64,000 bases of DNA from Xenorhabdus yunnanensis (GTDB taxonomy: Bacteria > Pseudomonadota > Gammaproteobacteria > Enterobacterales > Enterobacteriaceae). The DNA is taken from contig NZ_JAQRFI010000017.1 in the NCBI RefSeq assembly GCF_028598805.1, forward strand, positions 23,480-87,479, read 5' to 3'. Numbering within the stretch: position 1 is the stretch's first letter; every line of letters starts with the position of its first letter. Below the pieces are notes generated by a model, which saw only the letters and a list, made by a program, of their open reading frames with translations, was not told the DNA's origin and searched no databases. Positions 1 through 8,632 of this stretch are shown piece by piece. A program made the translations under genes and the position numbers.

Positions 1-3000
1 TCAGGCCAGCGTTTTATTGACGTATGAGCGTAGCGACTTAACCGTGTTTGCATCTGGTTAATCAGTGCCTGAGAACGTTCAAAGCCGATATAGGACAGAT
101 GTTGGTCTGTAATATGTTCTGCCAGCCACTGGGCACAGAGACCACTACGTGCGTCGAACTCCATCACGGTAACAGGGCGTTGTAATCGTTGGGAAAGGGC
201 AATGATGGCCTGTTTTAATCCTGCCAGCCATTGCTGGGTTTCCGGCAGTACAAAGAGCTGTTGTTCTGGTGCAAATTGTGGATCATCAAGTAACGTTACT
301 GCTGCCTGTTGTCCGGTAAGAATATTACGCAGCGTAGAATGCCAGCGCTCAGGGATAGATCCTGCTTCATTATTATTGAATGCAGTGGATGAATGATTAA
401 ATTTAGCGGATGGCGACGTAGCTTGGTATACGTGATGAGTAGACTCAACCAATAAATTGCATTGGCAAAGATATGCCAGCATACGGGCAAACCAATTATG
501 GTATTCCGGTTGAAGTTGGTAATGTTGCAGACAATCGGTGAGCGATTGAGGTGAAGTAAACGTAATGCCATAACGAGACAGATGTTCCAACAGGAATATT
601 GCAACTTGAGGTTCACTGAGATCATCAGGTTTACTGGTCTCATTGGTTATTACCTGAATTGCAGGAAACAGATCACGATAGTTTGTCGGTAACTGCGGAG
701 CACGATTTACCCGTTGGCATAAAGCATCACCTTCCAATTCAAGGAAAGCCACCAGCGATTTTTCTTTTTCGCCACTGGTTAAGGCAACCCCTTTATTGAT
801 ACCCGTTACTTGATTGAGGGCAGCATCAATTTCTCCCAGCTCAATTCGATAACCCCCAATTTTCACTTGGCTATCGCGGCGCCCCATAAACTCAAGCCAG
901 CCTTCGGGGTGATAACAGCCCAGATCACCAGTACGATACCAGCGCTCTCCCTGATCGACGACGAATTGGGCGGCTGTGCGTTCTTTATCATTAAAATAAC
1001 CCAATGCTACACCAGCGCCGCCAATCCAAAGTTCACCGACAACCCAGTCAGGGCAATTACGACCATCTTCACCTACTACACGGTAACGCTGGTTAGCCAA
1101 AGGATAACCATAAGGAATAGAACGCCACTGTGCGTCAATTTGTTTAACGATATATTCATTCGACCAGATAGCGGCTTCTGTCGCGCCTCCCATAGCACTT
1201 AGTACACCATCGGGATTTAACGCACGGTAACGATCAGGCAGTGACAAGCTGATCCAGTCTCCGGACAGCATCACGGTACGAAGAACTTTCGGCGCATCGA
1301 CTTCCATCCCTTCACAATAGGTCAGCAACATATCGAACAGTGCTGGCACGCTATTCCATAACGTAATGTTATGTTGCCCGATCAGCATTTCCCAGGTTGA
1401 TGGGTCGCGGCGTTGCGCTTCGTTAATTAATACTAGTGCTCCTCCGGCACTGAGGATGCCAAAAATATCATAAACGGAGAGGTCGAAATGCAGGGCAGAG
1501 AGTGCCAGCAACCGGTCACTGTTTTGAACCTGATGACGGCGATTGATGTTCAGACAGGTATTGAGGGCGCTTTGATGGCTAATCACCACACCTTTTGGCA
1601 TTCCGGTTGAACCAGAGGTATAGATGATATAAGCAGGATCGGTCACCGCGCGCTTAAGCATGTTGGCTAGAGGCAGTAATCGCTCATCCTGATACCAGGA
1701 AATGCAGTGTACATCCTGTGACCAAGCCGTATTCTGTTGTTCAGGGTCAATGATAACAACATTGATCCCGGCGCTTTCATAGATAGCACGACGTCGGTTT
1801 AATGGTTGATCTTCGGGGACTGGAACGTAAACACCGCCCGCATAAAGTATGGCTAATACAGCGACAATTTGTCCGATGCCTTTTTCCATGCTAATGGCAA
1901 CCCGATCTCCCGGCATAATCGGCATTTTTTGCAGCACTGCTGCTAAACGACGGGCTGCCAGACTGAGTTCGCTATAACTCATTTTTTCATTATTAATGAT
2001 TAAAGCAACAGCATTGGGGGTGCGTTCTGCCTGTGTAAATACTCCCTCATGCAACAAGGCGTTTGGTAGCGGCTCAAGTGTGTTATTGATTTGCTGTCGC
2101 AGATGGTATTGCGATTCAGGCATCAGATCGGGGAGTTTTTCGCTCCATTGCGCAGCATTTTCTGTCAGATTCTCAATAAGCCCTTGGTAGGCAGTAAATA
2201 AGGTATCCATTAAACCATCAGGGAAGAGTTCATCGTTGCTATCCCACTGAATGTTGAGCGCGTTTTCATGTTCAAAAGCAACGAAATCCAACCATACCTG
2301 AGGTGTTTGTGATATTCCCCAACTTGGTTTTCCCAGAACATCACGGGTATTCTCACCATATAAAGGTCGGCCTAAATTGCTGGTAAATACAATTGGCGCA
2401 CCGTGTGGGTGGTTACCTCGTTTCTTGAGTTCACGCAGAACTTCTACGCCGGACCAGTGACGATGTTCGTAAGCTTCGGCGAATGTTGCCTGTGCATCCT
2501 GAGCCAGTTGGCAGAACGGTAAATTATCACCGGGAATGTCCAATAGTAGAATGTTGGTAAAATCCGCCAAAATGTTGTCAACCGCAGGATGCAGCGAAGC
2601 TCTGTCAAATAGTGTTAGGTTAAACAACAAGCGTGTTGAATTGCTCCAGCGACATAATAAAGCAGCAAATGCAGTCGCCAGTGCCATGGTTGGCGTAACA
2701 CCATTTTGCTGCGCTAATTGTTTAAAACGTTCCCAATGTTCAGGCGCTAACTGGAAACATCTGCGCTGAATCCGGACGTTTTTTATCAGGGAAGGATCCC
2801 GCGCCAGAGGAAGCTGGGGAGCAAGTGGCAAAGTGTCTAATCGGCTACGCCAAAATAACTTTGCTTCCTGTCGGGTTTGCCCGAATTGGCTCTGATATTG
2901 CGTTAGATAACTGCAAAAATCATAGTCAGAAGAAATAGCAGGCAGGCTGCGTTTGGCAATTAGTGCTGCCAGTTCGGTAAAGAACAGACTGAAACTGGCT

Positions 3001-3725
3001 GCATCCATGATCAACAGGTCGATATTTGTATGCAGCCGGTGTTGATTATCACCAAACAGGCTAAGTTGAATATCGAAAGTTTCTCCTTCTTCAACCTGTA
3101 ATACCCGATGGCTCAGTTGTTCACGTATGTTGCTCAGTGCTTGTTGCTGTTCATTTGCTGCCAGATTGCGCAGGTCATGAACAGTTAATTTTTTCCAGTA
3201 AGCGTGGTCTATGCCTTGTTGGCGTCCATCTGGCAAAAAACGCACGCGTAACATCGGATGCCGCTGAATCAGCACATGAATTGCAGCCTCTAATTGTTCT
3301 GGTTCTAGCCCGATACCATCAAATTCTTGATACAAATGACAACCAACTCCCCCCAACGTTTGTTCCGGTGAGCGCCCGACAAAATAAGCATGTTGTACAG
3401 CCGTCAATGGGAATGGACGAGCATCTACAATTCGCGGCAGTGGCATCCGTGGCAGTGGCGTTATATCTTGGGATACCGAAGGAACAACCGGTGCATGGCG
3501 TTGCAGAAGCTGGCTCCAGGCATGCAGTGTTGGCTTTTGGTAAAGCTCACGCAGGGTAACGCGATATCCTTGACGCCTAAACTGGTTTAGCAATGCCATT
3601 ATTTGCATTGAATCCAGTCCGTTGCGAATTAAATCGTCGTTATCGTCCACCAAAATATTTTTTTGATTAAGCAGGCCAGAGATAAGCTGGCGCAGCGAAT
3701 CAGGGGAGAAAAGGTCCGTGTGCAT
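1..3725 (-). CDS. Siderophore NRPS, HMWP2/PchE-like (partial, C-terminus beyond the left edge)
   Basis: The reading frame is open from the ATG at 3725 to the window edge, over 1,240 codons. Domains in order: an N-terminal carrier domain (about residues 1-80; phosphopantetheine motif GLDSMQI); a heterocyclization domain with the Cy signature DLLIMDAAS at residues 236-244, which is Cy-type and not the HHxxxDG of condensation domains; and an adenylation domain with YTSGSTGMPKG (near 700), YRTGDLG and GGYRIELGE (near 955). After core A8 a methyltransferase-like segment begins. Its SAM loop reads VMEFDARSG, lacking the usual GxGxG, as in the non-methylating epimerase-type insert of PchE/HMWP2. In that family the first carrier holds salicylate and the A domain activates cysteine to give a hydroxyphenyl-thiazoline. 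Substrate here is inference. It is the last visible gene of the receptor/transporter operon, 60 bp after the ABC gene. Confidence 0.9.
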   Translation of the reverse strand, partial: MHTDLFSPDSLRQLISGLLNQKNILVDDNDDLIRNGLDSMQIMALLNQFRRQGYRVTLRELYQKPTLHAWSQLLQRHAPVVPSVSQDITPLPRMPLPRIVDARPFPLTAVQHAYFVGRSPEQTLGGVGCHLYQEFDGIGLEPEQLEAAIHVLIQRHPMLRVRFLPDGRQQGIDHAYWKKLTVHDLRNLAANEQQQALSNIREQLSHRVLQVEEGETFDIQLSLFGDNQHRLHTNIDLLIMDAASFSLFFTELAALIAKRSLPAISSDYDFCSYLTQYQSQFGQTRQEAKLFWRSRLDTLPLAPQLPLARDPSLIKNVRIQRRCFQLAPEHWERFKQLAQQNGVTPTMALATAFAALLCRWSNSTRLLFNLTLFDRASLHPAVDNILADFTNILLLDIPGDNLPFCQLAQDAQATFAEAYEHRHWSGVEVLRELKKRGNHPHGAPIVFTSNLGRPLYGENTRDVLGKPSWGISQTPQVWLDFVAFEHENALNIQWDSNDELFPDGLMDTLFTAYQGLIENLTENAAQWSEKLPDLMPESQYHLRQQINNTLEPLPNALLHEGVFTQAERTPNAVALIINNEKMSYSELSLAARRLAAVLQKMPIMPGDRVAISMEKGIGQIVAVLAILYAGGVYVPVPEDQPLNRRRAIYESAGINVVIIDPEQQNTAWSQDVHCISWYQDERLLPLANMLKRAVTDPAYIIYTSGSTGMPKGVVISHQSALNTCLNINRRHQVQNSDRLLALSALHFDLSVYDIFGILSAGGALVLINEAQRRDPSTWEMLIGQHNITLWNSVPALFDMLLTYCEGMEVDAPKVLRTVMLSGDWISLSLPDRYRALNPDGVLSAMGGATEAAIWSNEYIVKQIDAQWRSIPYGYPLANQRYRVVGEDGRNCPDWVVGELWIGGAGVALGYFNDKERTAAQFVVDQGERWYRTGDLGCYHPEGWLEFMGRRDSQVKIGGYRIELGEIDAALNQVTGINKGVALTSGEKEKSLVAFLELEGDALCQRVNRAPQLPTNYRDLFPAIQVITNETSKPDDLSEPQVAIFLLEHLSRYGITFTSPQSLTDCLQHYQLQPEYHNWFARMLAYLCQCNLLVESTHHVYQATSPSAKFNHSSTAFNNNEAGSIPERWHSTLRNILTGQQAAVTLLDDPQFAPEQQLFVLPETQQWLAGLKQAIIALSQRLQRPVTVMEFDARSGLCAQWLAEHITDQHLSYIGFERSQALINQMQTRLSRYAHTSIKRWP

Positions 3726-3785
3726 GAAAAAATCCTATAAAAATGGCAGTTACGTAAATAAGTCAAAGAATGGGTGGGTTACACC

Positions 3786-5558
3786 TTATTCGGATGGATG
3801 TTGCGGGTGTAAGTGCCAATGCTCTTCTGAACCAAGGTGATTTTTCCAGAGAGATTGATAAAGCGGACAACGATTCAATAATTCATCATGGGTGCCACTA
3901 TCACAAAGGGTTCCATGATCCATTACCAATATTTGATCAGCGCGGGTTATCGTGCTTAACCGATGAGCGATAACAAAGACGGTTTTATTCTGAGTAAGAG
4001 AATCAAACGCTTCTTGTATCAGTCGTTCATTTTCGGGGTCCAGTGAAGCTGTTGCTTCGTCCAGAAATAAAACGGGTGATTGTTTTAAAATAGCGCGGGC
4101 GATGGCAAGGCGCTGGCGTTCACCGCCGGACAATGTACCGCCATCCACACCTAAAAGGGTGTCGTATCCTTGCGGTAAGGCCATAATCGTGTCGTGAATA
4201 TTGGCAAGACGAGCAGCTTGTTCCAACTCCAACTGAGTCGCATTCGGATCACCCAAACGGAGATTATTCGCGACAGTATCCTGGAATAGCGCTGTTTCCT
4301 GAAATACCATTGTGACGGTGTCATACAGGGCTTGAGTCTGGTAATGATGGATAGGATTACCACCCAGACGGATTTCACCTTTATCCAGTTGATAGAAAGA
4401 GAGCAATAAATAGGCCAGCGTGGATTTGCCGCTGCCGCTTGGTCCCACAATGGCGGTCATGCTGCCTTGTGGCGCATAAAATGAAACGTTTTCGATCGCT
4501 GGCTGACTGGTTCCCGGATAGGTAAATGAAATATTGTTAACTTCAACATCGTATTTAGCAGGGGCTGCCAATGAGCCGGAAACCTGCGTTTCAACCGCTT
4601 CTATCTCTGTAATATGTGTTTCGCCTACTTGAGTCAATGCGGTGACATTGAGCAGGGGAATGATCCCACGTAAAGGCGTAATCGTGGCAAATAGCAGCAG
4701 AATTGTAATGAGCATTTCGGAGAGTGTGAGTGCTTCCGGAGAATGGAAGCGTAGTGCTCCGGCCAAAATGCCAATAACCACGCTGGTATCAATGACGATG
4801 TAAAACAGACTCAGTAGCGGTATGCTTTTGAATATTCCGCTACGGAATGCGGCACGTAATTGTTCAATTTCTTGGTCAAAACGTTGTTCTACCGTCGTGG
4901 TCGCCGCCGCTGCGCGGATAAAGGCCATGCCCTGTGCATACTCTACGATCGATTCAGATACGTCTACCATCATAGCTGCCCGTCGACGCAATATTTCATT
5001 GAGTTTTTGACGGATCGCGCCCAGGATGATTAATCCAACCATCAATACCAATAGTGCGCTGCCAGCAACAACCCAATCGAACCAGAATAAGGCCAGATAA
5101 ATGAGTGCCAGCATCGTAATCTGACAAGTAATTTGTGGAGTGGTATAGGCGGATTGATTTTCCTGCCATTGCACATCTTCGGATAACGTCAGTGCTATTT
5201 TTCCGGCACTTAATCCCCGAATTGTCGCGACAGACATACTCACAAGCCGTTGTAGTAAAGAACGACGGATTTCTATGCCCAATCCATAAGCGGCAATGGT
5301 GAGTTGACGTAATGCGCGAGACATAAAAGCGAACCGCAGCAACAGTAAAATAATCAATAACGTCAGAGTAATAAGCGGCAGCATAGCGTTGCCACTTTCC
5401 TTCAGAAGCGTGTCCTCCAGATGAGTGATAGCCCAAGCTGCGATAGCAAGTTGAGCAATAATCGCAATGGTATCAAGTTGCTTATACAACAACCCACTGA
5501 ACCAGACCCGTTGCAGTTTTGGGGACAGATGTTGCTGGAGACGATTAAATAACCCCAT
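3786..5558 (-). CDS. ABC half-transporter (TMD-NBD), YbtP/YbtQ/IrtAB type, probable ferric-siderophore uptake
   Basis: 590 residues: an N-terminal exporter-fold membrane domain (about 20-310), then a nucleotide-binding domain with Walker A GPSGSGKST, signature LSGGERQR, Walker B VLFLDEAT and switch His in IAHRLST. All catalytic motifs are canonical. The start overlaps the 3' end of the preceding ABC gene by 14 bp, so the two are probably translated together and form a heterodimer. In yersiniabactin and mycobactin systems such exporter-fold pairs import the iron-loaded siderophore across the inner membrane; direction here is inferred from the receptor and NRPS neighbours. Export of the siderophore is the alternative. 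Confidence 0.88.
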   Translation of the reverse strand: MGLFNRLQQHLSPKLQRVWFSGLLYKQLDTIAIIAQLAIAAWAITHLEDTLLKESGNAMLPLITLTLLIILLLLRFAFMSRALRQLTIAAYGLGIEIRRSLLQRLVSMSVATIRGLSAGKIALTLSEDVQWQENQSAYTTPQITCQITMLALIYLALFWFDWVVAGSALLVLMVGLIILGAIRQKLNEILRRRAAMMVDVSESIVEYAQGMAFIRAAAATTTVEQRFDQEIEQLRAAFRSGIFKSIPLLSLFYIVIDTSVVIGILAGALRFHSPEALTLSEMLITILLLFATITPLRGIIPLLNVTALTQVGETHITEIEAVETQVSGSLAAPAKYDVEVNNISFTYPGTSQPAIENVSFYAPQGSMTAIVGPSGSGKSTLAYLLLSFYQLDKGEIRLGGNPIHHYQTQALYDTVTMVFQETALFQDTVANNLRLGDPNATQLELEQAARLANIHDTIMALPQGYDTLLGVDGGTLSGGERQRLAIARAILKQSPVLFLDEATASLDPENERLIQEAFDSLTQNKTVFVIAHRLSTITRADQILVMDHGTLCDSGTHDELLNRCPLYQSLWKNHLGSEEHWHLHPQHPSE

Positions 5559-7389
5559 GATAATTTACTTCTGTTCCGGTATTTTCTCCCCGCCAAGCTG
5601 CCCACTGTTTGGCATATGCGCCTTGCTGTGCGACCAGTTCATCATGAGTACCTTGCTCAATGATTTGTCCTTTATCCAAGACCACGATTTGATCAAGATG
5701 GCGGATAGTTGGCAGGCGGTGGGCAATAACAATCACTGTCTTATTGCGGCCTGTTTTAGTGTGGCAGAGCGCATTGAGTGCTTGTTGCATCTCTTTTTCA
5801 CATTCTGGATCGGCATAAGCTGTGGCTTCATCCAAGACAAGAATTGGTGCGTTTTTCAGGATGGCTGCGGCAACAGCGATACGCTGTTTTTCTCCTACCG
5901 ATAAGCTGATCCCATTGTTAAGCACGGTGTTATAGCTTTGTGGTAACTGCTGGATAAACTGGTGTGCTTGTGCTGCGGTAGCCGCAGCTTCAACTTCAGC
6001 TTGGGAAGCATCGGGGCGGGCCAGACGGATGTTATTGGCTATCGTATCGTTGAACAAAAATATTCGCTGGAAAACGAAAGAGATGTTATTACGCAGAGTG
6101 TGTTCATCCATATTGCGGATATCAATCCCCCCAACAGTAATTTTGCCTTGCTGCGGGTCCCAAAGACGAGCAATCAAACTGGCTACCGTGGATTTACCAG
6201 AACCACTGGCTCCGACCAGAGCCAGTGAACTTCCGGCAGGTACGGAAAATGAGATGTTATTTAATGCATTATCCTGCCCATCTTGATAGGAGAAACTGAC
6301 ATTATGTAAGGTCACGTTATGATCAATAGGTATTTGATCGACAGGGGCCTGATCGACAGATGTTTGGCTCTGAGTACATGGCGTTAATTCAGGTTGATTC
6401 ATTATCCAGTGATAACGTGTGATTAATGCCTCTTGCTGTTGCAAACGTGTCATCACAGCGAACATGGATGAGGCAATATTGCCGAATGCCATAGCAGCCA
6501 GAATAAAGAAAGTGAATTCAAATACAGAAATTTCTTGACGGCTAAATAGCCAGACTGCTAACGGGAGGACAAACAACAAGTTAGCGCTGGATAACACAAA
6601 AAATCGGCTGGATTTGACCTGCACTTTCTCAACCCAAACATCAATAATACGTGTCAGGGCGGTAAATGCTTCTTCCGCTCGCTGTAGCGCAATATTGCCA
6701 CCTGAATAGGTTTTTACCACAGGGATTGCATTAATAACTTCACCCATGGTTGAAGCGATACGATTTTGGGCCGCGTAAAAGCGCTGAGTTGTGGTTTGAA
6801 CTTTCATCTGAATATAGATGAATAAGAGACAAGCGCCCAAAGTCGGGGCGAATGCCGCTAATGCTAACCGCCAATCAATGGTCAACATAACACTTAATGC
6901 GATCAGTGGGCCGAACAAGGTTGCGGACATCTCTGGGATAATATGGGCAATACCATCTTCAAGCTGTTCGACGTCATCCAGCATTATTTTCTTGATTTCG
7001 CTACTGTCGGTCTGCATGAAGAAACCAAGGGGAACAGACTTCAACTTGCTACTGATGTTACGACGGACATCAGCCTGAACATCGGCGGCGATCAAATGAG
7101 AAACAAATGTCGAGCCACTGAAAGTCAGCATTGCAGCAAAGGTGGCGCTTAATAACATGATGCCGTAACTCAGTAACGTATGATATTGCCCGTCATAGAT
7201 AGATTGGGTAATCAACCCGGCAATTGCTGCCGGTAATATTTGCAGACCCGCAGAAACGATGGCAAGCGCAATGGCAACGTAACTGAGAGTACGGTATGGG
7301 CGCATCATATTCCACAATGCCTTAATGACTCCGGCATCCGCGGCGCGTTGCTCTGGCGAGTTCTGCACAGAAGAATCATGACTGAGCAT
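5545..7389 (-). CDS. ABC half-transporter (TMD-NBD), partner of the downstream ABC protein
   Basis: 614 residues from the ATG at 7389 (MLSHDSSVQN). A longer frame reaches 7482 but would read far into the MFS gene. Membrane domain about 35-330, then NBD with Walker A GASGSGKST, Walker B ILVLDEAT and IAHRLPT. The signature motif is LSVGEKQR, with Val in place of the second-position Gly of LSGGE, and the D-loop reads AYADPE. The two composite ATP sites of the heterodimer may therefore be unequal. The start overlaps the MFS stop by 14 bp. The likely role is ferric-siderophore import together with the next gene. Confidence 0.87.
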   Translation of the reverse strand: MLSHDSSVQNSPEQRAADAGVIKALWNMMRPYRTLSYVAIALAIVSAGLQILPAAIAGLITQSIYDGQYHTLLSYGIMLLSATFAAMLTFSGSTFVSHLIAADVQADVRRNISSKLKSVPLGFFMQTDSSEIKKIMLDDVEQLEDGIAHIIPEMSATLFGPLIALSVMLTIDWRLALAAFAPTLGACLLFIYIQMKVQTTTQRFYAAQNRIASTMGEVINAIPVVKTYSGGNIALQRAEEAFTALTRIIDVWVEKVQVKSSRFFVLSSANLLFVLPLAVWLFSRQEISVFEFTFFILAAMAFGNIASSMFAVMTRLQQQEALITRYHWIMNQPELTPCTQSQTSVDQAPVDQIPIDHNVTLHNVSFSYQDGQDNALNNISFSVPAGSSLALVGASGSGKSTVASLIARLWDPQQGKITVGGIDIRNMDEHTLRNNISFVFQRIFLFNDTIANNIRLARPDASQAEVEAAATAAQAHQFIQQLPQSYNTVLNNGISLSVGEKQRIAVAAAILKNAPILVLDEATAYADPECEKEMQQALNALCHTKTGRNKTVIVIAHRLPTIRHLDQIVVLDKGQIIEQGTHDELVAQQGAYAKQWAAWRGENTGTEVNYHGVI

Positions 7390-8632
7390 AGGTGTTTTCC
7401 TTTTGGAAATCGCGGCGTTTGCGTAATGTCCAGAACAGACCTGCGAGGGTGAAGAGTGATGCAAGAGCAAAAAGGGAAGCATAGCTTGCTTTGGTCACAA
7501 TCAGTCCACCCAGTATTGAACAGATGATCGCAATGCTCATATCTGCGGATTGCATCAACGCAAAATCCACCCCAGATTGTGTACCTGCCGCCAGAGACAT
7601 CATTTGGGTATATAAGGCAACAAATTTGGCAGCGGTGATTAACGTGATGAGGACGTATGCAGCTGAAAGTAGGGATATGGAAGATTCTGGTTGTTGGGCA
7701 AGCCAGAAAATTCCTGCTAACACCATACATTCAAGTAGCATAAGGCCTAATAATGTTTGAATGGCCCCTAATTTACGTACAATGATGCCGCCAAACAGGA
7801 CACCGGATAATCCGGCTAATGCACCACCACTGGCCGCAATGATGCCAAGTTGGGTTAAATCCACTCCACGATCGACTAAAAATGGAGAGAGCATACCGAG
7901 TGACAGGCGTGTACCAATCATGCATAACAGTATTAAAACCAGTGCCTTTTTAACCGGAGTGCGGCGTAATGCACTCTTCAGGGAGGGCGTTGGCACAGCC
8001 TTGGAGACATCCGGTTGTTGCTTTCCCTGAGTTTTTTGGATGAACAAAATAGGTAGTGACATCAAGAGAATCACAATGGTTAATGCACCTGCACCAATGT
8101 GCCAGCCATACAGTGAAGTCAGATATAAAAACAGGCCGCTGCCGATAATGGCTCCCAGATAACCGCCGCCGACCTGCATGACATTGCTCCAGGGACGCTG
8201 TTGTGGTGATAACCGGTCGATAGCATGACCATCTGTGGTGGTATCTACGACGGTCAGGCAAAGTGTTATCAGAAACAGCGCCGCAATAATCAGCGGCATA
8301 TGTTCGGTGGGGTTTGCCAATGACATTGCACAGAAAAGCAGTGTAATCAGCAGATTGCCACAGAGCATGAGGCGGCGGGGGTGGGTATCCCCCGAACCTG
8401 ATTTGCGATAGCGCTCTACAATCGGCGCCCAAAGGAATTTGCATGCCCAGGGTAACATCAACAGGTAAAGTAACCCTATCTTATCCGGCGTTACACCGTG
8501 GCTGCGCAAAAATGCGGGCATGCTTTGTAACGTTAACATGCCAATGGTACTTTGGATGGTGTAAACACCAGCCAAAGTCAGAAGCAGTAACGAGACGTGA
8601 CGGGAATTTGAAATATTGTGCGTTTGCGTCAT
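7376..8632 (-). CDS. MFS transporter, RhtX/FptX/YbtX-like siderophore permease
   Basis: 418 residues with about 12 hydrophobic segments. The N-terminal region (QSMPAFLRSHG, LPWACKFLWAPIVERY) is typical of the RhtX/FptX/YbtX group, single-polypeptide permeases found in siderophore loci; FptX and RhtX import ferric siderophores, while the role of YbtX is less clear. The ATG overlaps the receptor stop codon (ATGA), implying translational coupling, and the gene overlaps the next ABC gene by 14 bp. Iron-regulated co-expression is inferred from the upstream Fur box. The exact substrate cannot be read from the sequence. Confidence 0.87.
   Translation of the reverse strand: MTQTHNISNSRHVSLLLLTLAGVYTIQSTIGMLTLQSMPAFLRSHGVTPDKIGLLYLLMLPWACKFLWAPIVERYRKSGSGDTHPRRLMLCGNLLITLLFCAMSLANPTEHMPLIIAALFLITLCLTVVDTTTDGHAIDRLSPQQRPWSNVMQVGGGYLGAIIGSGLFLYLTSLYGWHIGAGALTIVILLMSLPILFIQKTQGKQQPDVSKAVPTPSLKSALRRTPVKKALVLILLCMIGTRLSLGMLSPFLVDRGVDLTQLGIIAASGGALAGLSGVLFGGIIVRKLGAIQTLLGLMLLECMVLAGIFWLAQQPESSISLLSAAYVLITLITAAKFVALYTQMMSLAAGTQSGVDFALMQSADMSIAIICSILGGLIVTKASYASLFALASLFTLAGLFWTLRKRRDFQKENTYAQS

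Noticed and set aside
3137..3559. 140-codon plus-strand frame inside the NRPS
   Set aside because: It is antisense to conserved carrier/heterocyclization-domain coding sequence. It is open only because of the codon use of the real gene.
7305..7730. Minus-strand 141-codon frame overlapping the MFS/ABC junction
   Set aside because: Both strands of this stretch are explained by the MFS and ABC genes; the alternative peptide has no family features.
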